Shown here one piece after another: positions 48,201 to 54,584 of a DNA stretch of 64,000 nucleotides. Location: contig JBAZVI010000001.1 in NCBI GenBank assembly GCA_041660925.1, positions 549,527 to 613,526 on the forward strand, read 5' to 3'. A program made the position numbers and the translations under genes. The notes under the pieces were generated by a model, which saw only the letters and a list, made by a program, of their open reading frames with translations, did not search any database and was not told where the DNA came from. Within the stretch, counting starts at the first letter, position 1, and each line of letters starts with the position of its first letter. Origin of the DNA: Elusimicrobiota bacterium. GTDB lineage: Bacteria > Elusimicrobiota > Elusimicrobia > UBA1565.

Positions 48201-51200
48201 GAGCGCTCACGAGGCGGCTGGCGTTGTGCTTCTCCATGTACTCCGACATGTCGAAGCGCAGGAGCGCGGCCTCGCTCTGGAAGAGGAAGCGGGCGAGCGC
48301 CTTGGCGAGCTCGGTCTTGCCGACGCCGGTGGGGCCGAGGAAGGTGAAGACGCCGATGGGCTGGTTGGGGTCGCGATAGCCCATGCGCGCGCGGCGGACG
48401 GCCCGCACGACGGTGTCGACGGCCTCGTCCTGCCCGATGACGGCGGCCTTGATCTCGACCGGCATGCGCTGGAGCAGGGCCTTGTCGTCCTCGGAGAGGC
48501 TCTGGACCGGGATGCCGGTGCGCAGGAATACCTCGAAGGCGACGTCCTCGGGCTTCACCTCGGTGCGCTGCGTCTTCCCCGCCTTCGCGGCCTCTTCGGC
48601 CTGGAGCTGGACCTCGCTGGCGGCGTCGTCGAGCAGGTCGAGGGCGGAGTCGGGCAGGGCGCGCTCCTTCTGGTAGCGGGCGGCGAGCTTCACGACCGCC
48701 TTCACGGTCTCGGCCGGGATGCTCACGCCGTGCTTCTTCTCATAGCGCGCCTTCACGCCCTCGAGGATGGCCACGGCCTCCTCGGGGGTCGGCGCATCGA
48801 GGCGGACCTCCTGGAAGCGGCGCGCGAGCGCCGGGTCCTTCTCGAGGCGGGTGTACTCCTTGAGCGTGGTCGCGCCGATGACGGAGATGTCGCCGACGAG
48901 CGCCTCCTTCATGAGCCCGGCGGCGTCGGTGCCGCTCTTGTCGGAGTCGCCCATGCCGAGGATCTGGTGGATCTCGTCGATGAAGAGGAGTACCCGGCCG
49001 TTCGACTTCTTGACCTCGGCGAGCACGCCCTTGATGCGCTCCTCGAAGTCGCCGCGGTACTTGGTCCCGGCGAGCATCGCGCCCATGTCGAGCTTGACGA
49101 TGATCTTCCCCTGGAGCGAGGGGAGCGAGCCGTCGACGATGCGCTGGGCGAGGCCCTCGACGACCTTCGTCTTGCCCACGCCCTTCTCGCCGGTGACGAC
49201 GGGGTTGTTCTTCTCGACGCGCTGGAGGACCTTCACGAGCTGGCGGATCTCCTTGTCGCGCCCGATGAGGGGGTGGAGCTTGCCCTCCGCGGCGGCGGCC
49301 GTGAGGTCGGAGCCGTACTTCGCGAGGTTCGGGAACTCGGAGGCGCTCAGCTTGACATACGGCTTGGGTGCGGGCGCTTTCGGCTCGTCGGGAGCGGCGG
49401 GCGCGGGAAGCGCGGCCGGTGCCGGCTGCTTCGCGAGCTCGCCCATGAAGGCGGCGGCGGCGCCGAGGGCGACGCCCGTCGCGGGGTTCACCGGCCCCTG
49501 GGCGCCGAATTTCAGGACGAGGTTGGCGAGCACGCCCAAGCCGGCGCTCTCGGCGGGCGTCGGCCCCGCCGGAGCGCGGCCGGCGGCGAAGGAGCTGCGC
49601 CGCAGGTAGGTCTTCGCGGCCTCGAGGGCGGGGTTCCCCTCTCCCCCGGTCTTCTCGGCGACCAGGAGCGCGAGGGCCATGGCCGCGTCGTTGCGCAGGG
49701 CCAGGGCCATCTTCGCGTTGGGATGGTCGTCTCCCGTCTCCTCGCGGTAGCGCGCGAACTCGTCGACGACCGAGCTCAGGCCGACGAGGACGCCGGCGCG
49801 GTCCTCGAGGCTCTTATGCGGGAACTCGTGGAGGGCGATGCGCAGGCGCTGCTGAGCGTCGCCGTCGTCGAAGTTCCGCCCGCCCGGGGCCAGGTGAAGG
49901 ACCGTCACCATCCACTCGCCGGTGTGCAGGCGCACGAGGTCCCCGTCGGCCTGCAGACGGGCGAGGACCTGTTCGAGGATCTCGCCGGTCATCTTGAGCT
50001 TGTAGGCGCTGGCGCGGACGGCCGTCTCCGAGAGGACGTCGCCGCCGTCGGCGGAGGCGATCAGCTCCCCGCGGAGCTCGCGCACGTCCTCGGCGTCGGC
50101 GGTGCGCGGCGCTTCCGGCGCGGCGTCGGGGCCGGGCCGGCCCAGGTGGTCGCGCAGGTAGCCCGCGACCGTCCGGTAGGCGGAGAGGTACTCGTCGCCG
50201 ACGCCGGGCCGCTCCTCGGCGCTGCCGAGCAGCCGGAGAGCGGCCTTCAGCGCCTTCGCGGGCATCGGCGTGGGCTGGTAGCGGCCCGCCGCATACTGCC
50301 CGTTGACCCAGTTCCCGAGCTCGTCGAAAGGATCGTGCCGGCTGTCGGTGTCGGGCAGGCCGCGCAGACCGCTCGCCGCCTCGCCCAGCAGGGCTTTCAC
50401 GGTGTTGAGCGCGGCGTTCGTGAACATCTGGTTGGCGAGGGCTTCGTTGGGATGGGCCTGCGCGAAGTCCTTCTTGTAGGTCGCGTACTGCTGAAGAGCG
50501 AGCAGGATGCGGTAGGCGGCGGCGGCATGACTTTCGCTCTTCGCCGAGAGGCTGTCGGCGAGCGCCTGGCGCAGCAGCTCGTTGGCGCTGGAGTCGTCGA
50601 AGGTCTCGGAGCGGCCGGGGATGGCTTTGCGGCCCAGGGACTCGATGCCGAGGCGCAGATAGTCCTTGTTGGCCATGGGCATGAGGAGGCCGCGCTCGAC
50701 GGCGGCGTCGACGAGGAGGCTCTTGCTGGCGATCCCCGCCGCGACGACGATGCCCTTGAGGTCCTTTTCGCTCACGCGTTCGCCCTTCCCCCAGCGGCGC
50801 TGGAGCTCGGCGAGCGCCTTCTCCACGGGGGGCGCCTCGGAGTCGCCCGAGAGGGTCCCGGCGAGCAGGAACATGGGAAGGGCGGCGGCGTAGGGCGTCA
50901 CGAGGCCGAAGGCGGCGAGCAGGCCGAGGGCGGCGGTGCCGACGAGGACGCCGGGGAGGACGTTCTTCAGAGTCGAGCGTGCGGGCGCCGGCGGAGCGGG
51001 CGGAGGCGCCGGACGCTTCCCGGAAGGAGGCGGGTTGGTCCGGTAGCCGCGATCGCCTCCCGTGAAGAGCGCGCCGTAGACCGCGATCGCGATCAGCCCG
51101 AGTGCGAGCGGTCCGGAGAAGGCCTCTTCGAGGGCGAGCAGGCCGATGGCGGCCCCGACGACGACGGCGGGGAGGGCTCGCTGCCACTGCAGGCCCGAGC

Positions 51201-51858
51201 GCGGGGAGACCGGGAAGTCGGACGGGGCGGGCACCACGGTCTCGACGGCATCGGAGGACGCGGAGCGCCCGAGCCCCGGGCGGCGGGTCTCCGTCTGCGC
51301 GCGCACGACGGGGACGGACTCGGCGGCGCGGCGGGTGAAGCCGTTCGCGTCGAAGGGACGCGCGGCCTCGACCTTCGCGGAGTTCTCCCCCCCCTGCAGC
51401 ATGGCGGGGAGTTCCCCGGCCACGGACAGCAGCTTCTCACGCGGGCTCTCCTTCACCGGCTCGCCGGCCGCGGCCTTCACGGCAGGGACGACGACGGCCT
51501 TCTTCACGGCCGGAAGCCGGACGGCGGCGGGGAGCTGCGCGGCGGGCACGAGGGCGCGCCCCGCGGAGACGGCCACGGGCAGGGCCGAGGCCTGCGCCGC
51601 GGGGGTCTTGAGGGTCGGCGCATTCGAAAGGGAGAGGTCGACGACGGGGGAGAGCTTCAGTGCGGGCGTCCCGGAGACGCCCGGCTGCAGCGGGGCCGCG
51701 CCCGTCTGCACCCCCGCGACCCCGGTGTTGCCGGCGGCCGAGGTCCCGCTCGCCGAGCCGCTCACGGTCTGCGCGAGCGCGGCGCCGACGCCGGGGCCGG
51801 GACAGGTCAGGAGGATGGAGGCGGAGAGGATCGCGGCGATGAGACGGGAGAAGGGCAT
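45247..51858 (-). CDS. Giant stalk-module Clp/Hsp100 ATPase fused to two HAD phosphatase domains
   Basis: 2203 aa from ATG 51858 (an ATG ten codons earlier is possible; 51858 gives a better signal peptide and GGAG at 9 nt). Order: signal peptide ending ALAQ-TV (30); Ala/Pro-rich stalk to about 135; several spans (about 220-340); helical region with conserved-looking AELQRRW; ClpA/B/C core with GEKGVGKT (890-897), VLLFIDEIHQI, GPTGVGKTE (1175-1183), VILLDEIEKAH and a Clp D2-small domain; two spans near 1480. Two HAD domains follow with DYDDTFMD (Asp1545) and DYDRTFMD (Asp1869), each preceded by a similar hydrophobic segment plus SAPRL. A C-terminal span closes it. The HADs look most like the sugar-phosphatase (IIB) type, with IFGDDF motifs. 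No ClpP-loop motif was identified. Confidence 0.85.
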   Translation of the reverse strand: MPFSRLIAAILSASILLTCPGPGVGAALAQTVSGSASGTSAAGNTGVAGVQTGAAPLQPGVSGTPALKLSPVVDLSLSNAPTLKTPAAQASALPVAVSAGRALVPAAQLPAAVRLPAVKKAVVVPAVKAAAGEPVKESPREKLLSVAGELPAMLQGGENSAKVEAARPFDANGFTRRAAESVPVVRAQTETRRPGLGRSASSDAVETVVPAPSDFPVSPRSGLQWQRALPAVVVGAAIGLLALEEAFSGPLALGLIAIAVYGALFTGGDRGYRTNPPPSGKRPAPPPAPPAPARSTLKNVLPGVLVGTAALGLLAAFGLVTPYAAALPMFLLAGTLSGDSEAPPVEKALAELQRRWGKGERVSEKDLKGIVVAAGIASKSLLVDAAVERGLLMPMANKDYLRLGIESLGRKAIPGRSETFDDSSANELLRQALADSLSAKSESHAAAAYRILLALQQYATYKKDFAQAHPNEALANQMFTNAALNTVKALLGEAASGLRGLPDTDSRHDPFDELGNWVNGQYAAGRYQPTPMPAKALKAALRLLGSAEERPGVGDEYLSAYRTVAGYLRDHLGRPGPDAAPEAPRTADAEDVRELRGELIASADGGDVLSETAVRASAYKLKMTGEILEQVLARLQADGDLVRLHTGEWMVTVLHLAPGGRNFDDGDAQQRLRIALHEFPHKSLEDRAGVLVGLSSVVDEFARYREETGDDHPNAKMALALRNDAAMALALLVAEKTGGEGNPALEAAKTYLRRSSFAAGRAPAGPTPAESAGLGVLANLVLKFGAQGPVNPATGVALGAAAAFMGELAKQPAPAALPAPAAPDEPKAPAPKPYVKLSASEFPNLAKYGSDLTAAAAEGKLHPLIGRDKEIRQLVKVLQRVEKNNPVVTGEKGVGKTKVVEGLAQRIVDGSLPSLQGKIIVKLDMGAMLAGTKYRGDFEERIKGVLAEVKKSNGRVLLFIDEIHQILGMGDSDKSGTDAAGLMKEALVGDISVIGATTLKEYTRLEKDPALARRFQEVRLDAPTPEEAVAILEGVKARYEKKHGVSIPAETVKAVVKLAARYQKERALPDSALDLLDDAASEVQLQAEEAAKAGKTQRTEVKPEDVAFEVFLRTGIPVQSLSEDDKALLQRMPVEIKAAVIGQDEAVDTVVRAVRRARMGYRDPNQPIGVFTFLGPTGVGKTELAKALARFLFQSEAALLRFDMSEYMEKHNASRLVSAPPGYVGYEEGGQLTEPVRRNPYRVILLDEIEKAHPDVLKMFLQVFDDGRMTDGHGRTVDFTNTVIIMTSNAGGSLAQSKHPIGFGDGRGEKTEADAVQRETYVDAFKDLVAPEFFNRIGKDHVLVFKTLERKALEKILDIRLAVLNKTILAPKRMSAALTPAAREHLLATAGSAENLAYGARPIKQMVERQVYDALADAELEGKLSEGDQAEVDFFDGSFVARRAAPVETKLSGWLLAGAPILAALLPAAWTVPAALVLAAAAAVYWLARRPAGLELSRAYLARKRAAALLAVLGVAGSAPRLSAADREALIARFQARPPRAVIMDYDDTFMDNSSGKGLVVTPERLALLQALKDAGIRPIFATNRPLNGGPHGMENMLMDRMDASLREGFILSVGGGAEVYQYGPDGEKPTAPAFSETPMTLEEKGLILSLMNSAASETGFASADWREDGKDHEFTFVLKNDRPAARKLAAAFEKRFAGKFGLEFNVTYKEPPKESLEPYIRIAKATKARAIAGILKTLEAEGSAPAPADVVIFGDDFTKPGYDAAMARALPGAVVYAVGKDADPRLDNVYLSPVVGPDSTAEFLEELLPAGPAVRAPRLPLSYRIRRTAAALLAALGLAVSAPRLPAQGEQALLERFRAHPPRLVVLDYDRTFMDVSGVGTPVSAERIELLRRLKAAGIRTAFSTNRPLTGGFWGMQKLVMDRLPADLREGFLLATDGGAEVYRYGKDGEPPSSPFFAVPAATDAEAVRVVELLETTAKELSFAPQDWRDDGRMLELYTRFDKAFRAAGFSDENRVLLRYPEDLSLPAEVRVVRATKADGLRGLLGALREERVMVADRDILIFGDDFALHGQDAAMANAHPGATTLAVGKSADPRVGGVHLLPSVGPDATAGFLSGILRPPSAPKTGALPRALGSRLWLMVLAAVLPHALHVAELPGSATATIAPYEREVELHPDLETPTRRESTQRPLLNDVPTTSEPARK

Positions 51859-51899
51859 GTGAGGTGTCTCCGGGCGCGTCGTATGCATCGCGTTCCTTA

Positions 51900-51905
51900 A
51901 TGATA
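51900..51905 (-). promoter_or_regulatory. -10 box of the Clp-HAD-HAD gene
   Basis: Minus-strand TATCAT, 11 nt before ATG 51888 and 41 nt before the preferred ATG 51858. If 51858 is right, the leader is about 34 nt with GGAG. Confidence 0.45.
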
Positions 51906-51955
51906 CTCGCGACGCCGCAAGCCCGTATGGGTCGAACAGGGTGTTTTTCGGCCGG

Positions 51956-51987
51956 AAAAGGCCCTAGAGGGTATAGGTCTTAGGGCC
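51956..51987 (-). terminator. Terminator of the amidase gene, containing its stop codon
   Basis: Stem GGCCCTA (51981-51987 minus) with TAGGGCC (51960-51966), 14-nt loop, then TTTT on the minus strand. The TAA stop codon (51982-51980) lies in the first arm. Confidence 0.55.
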
Positions 51988-53815
51988 GAGGAGGAGTCGG
52001 GCCCCGGACGGCGCGCCGGTCGTCCGGATAGTCCTTCTGAACCTTCCTCCAGGCCTCGAAGTAGGAGCGCAGGCCCTCGAGAAGCTGGCGGGCGAAGCGT
52101 TCCTGCCCGTCGGCAGAGAGAAGCATCGCCTCCTGCTCGGGGAGAAGGACGTAGGCCGACTCGGTGAGCACCGCCGGCATCCAGGTCGCTCGGCAGACGG
52201 CGAGGTCGCCCCAGACGAGCGCGTTGTCGGGCAGGGGCGAGAGGCGGCGGTAGGAGGCGTGGACGGCCTCGGCCAGAGGGCGGCTCTGCGGCTGGTAGTA
52301 GAGCGTCATGTAGCCCAGCGGCGAGGCGAAAGGATCGTCCTCGACGCCGATGGAGTTGTTGTGGATGCTGAGCAGGACGTCGCCGCGAAGGTCCCAGGCG
52401 ATGAACGCGCGGTCGGCGAGGGCCGGCCCGGCCGAGCTCGCGCGGGTCAGAAAAACCTCGGCGCCCTCGGCCTCGAGCAGGGACTTCAGGCGGAAGGCCA
52501 GCGCGAGGTTGAGGTTCTGCTCCTCCGAACCGCGGGGACCGAGCGCCCCGCGGTCGGGTCCGTGCCCGGGGTCGAGCACGACGCGCCGGCCCTTGAGCGG
52601 ACTCCCCGTCCCGGCGAGGTCCGGCGGACGGCGGAGCTCGAGCACGAAACGGCCCTTCTCGTAGTAGGCGCCGTAACCCGCGCTCCAGCGCAGACGCGTG
52701 CGCACGAGCAGGCGGACGGTCTCGGTCCCCTCCTGCCGCCCGACGACCTCCGTGAGGACCGGGTCCTCCGCCGCATAGCGCACGCGGTCGAGGCGCTGGC
52801 GCGCGCCGAAGAAGCGGACCTCGAGCTCGAAGGGCTCGATGCGGTGGCTCACCTCGAAAGGCAGCGGCCGGTCGACCGCGACCGAGAGCTTCACCGCGTC
52901 GCTCGAGACCGAGACGCCCAGGTAGCGCCCGACCGTGCCGGGCGCGGGCGCGGAGCCCTCGGGCGCCGCGCGGACCTGCGCGGTGTCGGCCCAGAGTTCG
53001 AAGTCGGGCGCGAGCGGCACGCGCAGGAGGCCGCCGGCGCGGCCGGAGACGGGGAGCGCGATCCCCGGCGGGAGGAAGAGCGAGTAGCCGCCGGACCCGG
53101 AGCGCAGGATCGTGCTGCGCGCGGCGGTGACCGCCGCCTCCAGATGTCCGGAGGAGCGGACGGTGACCTTGCCCGGCGCCTCGTCCTTGAGCTTGAGGTC
53201 CTTGCCGCGGAGCTGGACCTCCACGAGAAGGTCGCGGCCGAGGTCGCCCGCCTCGGCGCGCCAGCGGCCCTCGTAGACGCCGCTGGAGACCTCGACGAGA
53301 GGACGGTCCTTGGCCAGCGAGCCGACGCGGAAGCGCCCCTCGACGCCCGCCGGACCGCGCGCGCGCACGAAGAGCCAGTCGCCGGGGAGCAGGAGCAGGT
53401 CCTCATGCGGCTCGAGGGCCTCGGCCTTCTTCATCCCGCCGGCCTCGAAGGGCTCGGCGACCTGGACGGTCCGCACGAGGGAGGCCGTCGCCCCCTCGCG
53501 CAGGGCCTCGAAGCGCAGGGCGAAGGTCCCCGTCGAGAAAGGCGCCATCGCCAGGAAGGCCCCGTCGGGCTGGAGGGGGACGGTCGAGCCGTTGACCGCG
53601 AGGGTCGCCCCGGGACCGGCGGTGCCGAAGACGAAGCTGCGGCGCAGGTACGGGTAGCGGGCGCCTTCGGCGGGCCAGACGACGCGCAGTTCGGGGGTCC
53701 GGGCCGCCGCCGGAACCGTGGAGACGGCGACTCCGGCGCCCGTTCCCGCGTCCGCCGCGGACGCCGGAACGGTCCCGAGGATGAGCGCGAGCGTCAGGAG
53801 CATCATCGCCGCCAT
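51980..53815 (-). CDS. Exported N-acetylmuramoyl-L-alanine amidase (amidase_3)
   Basis: 611 aa. A signal peptide (to about PASAADA), then about 390 residues of beta-rich domains, one resembling an AMIN/bacterial Ig-like arrangement (ELRVVWPAEGARYPYLRR), and a C-terminal amidase_3 catalytic domain: VVLDPGHGPDRGALG (first zinc His), SEEQNLNLALAFRLK (Glu), VLLSIHNNS (second His), MPAVLTESAYVLLPEQEA (catalytic Glu). It cleaves the stem peptide from murein during cell separation or turnover. The ATG at 53815 lies 6 nt after a GAGAAT element. It is divergent from the lipoprotein gene. Confidence 0.9.
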   Translation of the reverse strand: MAAMMLLTLALILGTVPASAADAGTGAGVAVSTVPAAARTPELRVVWPAEGARYPYLRRSFVFGTAGPGATLAVNGSTVPLQPDGAFLAMAPFSTGTFALRFEALREGATASLVRTVQVAEPFEAGGMKKAEALEPHEDLLLLPGDWLFVRARGPAGVEGRFRVGSLAKDRPLVEVSSGVYEGRWRAEAGDLGRDLLVEVQLRGKDLKLKDEAPGKVTVRSSGHLEAAVTAARSTILRSGSGGYSLFLPPGIALPVSGRAGGLLRVPLAPDFELWADTAQVRAAPEGSAPAPGTVGRYLGVSVSSDAVKLSVAVDRPLPFEVSHRIEPFELEVRFFGARQRLDRVRYAAEDPVLTEVVGRQEGTETVRLLVRTRLRWSAGYGAYYEKGRFVLELRRPPDLAGTGSPLKGRRVVLDPGHGPDRGALGPRGSEEQNLNLALAFRLKSLLEAEGAEVFLTRASSAGPALADRAFIAWDLRGDVLLSIHNNSIGVEDDPFASPLGYMTLYYQPQSRPLAEAVHASYRRLSPLPDNALVWGDLAVCRATWMPAVLTESAYVLLPEQEAMLLSADGQERFARQLLEGLRSYFEAWRKVQKDYPDDRRAVRGPTPPRP

Positions 53816-53821
53816 GATACC

Positions 53822-53827
53822 ATTCTC
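53822..53827 (-). promoter_or_regulatory. -10-like element of the amidase gene
   Basis: Minus-strand GAGAAT ends 6 nt before ATG 53815. The first base is off-consensus, but the spacing equals that of the stronger leaderless promoters. Confidence 0.35.
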
Positions 53828-53839
53828 CGCGCGGCTCTC

Positions 53840-53868
53840 TTGACGGGACCGGGACCGAAGTCTACACT
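53840..53868 (+). promoter_or_regulatory. Sigma70-type promoter of the lipoprotein gene
   Basis: TTGACG (53840-53845), 17-nt spacer, TACACT (53863-53868). The predicted start leaves a short leader with CGGAGGG before ATG 53886. This is a leadered contrast to its neighbours. Confidence 0.65.
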
Positions 53869-53885
53869 AGGACCCGGAGGGCCCG

Positions 53886-54530
53886 ATGACACCCGACCTG
53901 TCCGCGTCCGCGCGCAAGATCCCGATCCTCCTTTTCGTCTGCGCCTTCGCCTGCGCCCTGGCGGCCTGCGGCGACGAGCCGCAGGAGCCCGCCGAAGAGG
54001 CTCCCCCGAGCGGGGGCGCCCACAGCCCCCCTCCGGGGGGCGGGGAGGTCGCGCTCGACGGGGCCCGTTCCGCCGAGAGCCCGTATGACCGCGCCCTCGG
54101 ACACATCCGGGAGAGGGACTTCGACTCGGCGCGCGGCGCGCTGCTCGAGGCGCTGCAGTCGCCTTCCGCCGGACGGGAGGGAGAGGTCCGCGCGAAGCTC
54201 GCGGAGACGGAGCGGGAGCTGCTGGGCCGGCCCGCGACCGCCCCCGACGTGCTTCTGCGCCGCAACGACCTCCTGGACACGCGCGTGTCCGTGCGCGGCG
54301 CCTTCGTGAGCGGAGGAGAGGTCGGAGCCGCGTCGCAATACTTCTGGGTCGAGGCGGGGAAACGCCTGCGCTGCCGCTACGGCAAGCTGTCCTCGCGCGA
54401 CAAGGCCGTCGTCTCCTCGCTGCGCGCCAAGGACCCCGTGCTCGTCCGCGGGACTCTGCGCCCCCCCTGGGGCACCGATGGGGAACCCTACCTCGAAACG
54501 GAGTTCGTGCACGCCGAGAAGGCGCGCTGA
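53886..54530 (+). CDS. Lipoprotein with TPR-like helix pair and possible OB-fold end
   Basis: 214 aa. The lipobox LAAC (25-28) makes Cys28 the lipidation site after a hydrophobic signal. A Pro/Gly-rich linker (to about 55) is followed by a helical pair reminiscent of one TPR (SPYDRALGHIRERDFDSARGA cut to its ends: SPYDRALGHI and DFDSARGALLEAL). A C-terminal beta domain (VSVRGAFVSGGEVG, YFWVEAGKRLRCRYGKL, DPVLVRGTLRPPW) follows, suggestive of a nucleic-acid-like OB fold but in the envelope. Not assigned to a family. It may be cotranscribed with nothing; the kinase gene downstream has its own promoter. Confidence 0.75.
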   Translation: MTPDLSASARKIPILLFVCAFACALAACGDEPQEPAEEAPPSGGAHSPPPGGGEVALDGARSAESPYDRALGHIRERDFDSARGALLEALQSPSAGREGEVRAKLAETERELLGRPATAPDVLLRRNDLLDTRVSVRGAFVSGGEVGAASQYFWVEAGKRLRCRYGKLSSRDKAVVSSLRAKDPVLVRGTLRPPWGTDGEPYLETEFVHAEKAR

Positions 54531-54549
54531 GAGGAAGGCCCGAGGTCAC

Positions 54550-54578
54550 TTGACACCCCGTGTCCGGAGTCGGATACT
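54550..54578 (+). promoter_or_regulatory. Consensus promoter of the Ser/Thr kinase gene, leaderless
   Basis: TTGACA (54550-54555), exactly 17 nt, GATACT (54573-54578), then 6 nt to ATG 54585. This is the clearest complete promoter for a leaderless transcript in the window. Confidence 0.75.
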
Positions 54579-54584
54579 AACCTC

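Noticed and set aside
45247..51858. Plain cytosolic ClpB/ClpC annotation
   Set aside because: The signal peptide, stalk, several membrane spans and two HAD domains are in one unbroken frame; calling it ClpB would hide the fusion.
47704..51900. A 1398-codon plus-strand open frame opposite the Clp-HAD-HAD gene
   Set aside because: Highly biased, Gly/Arg/Glu-rich product without motifs; a GC-driven shadow of the minus-strand gene, which carries intact Walker and HAD motifs.
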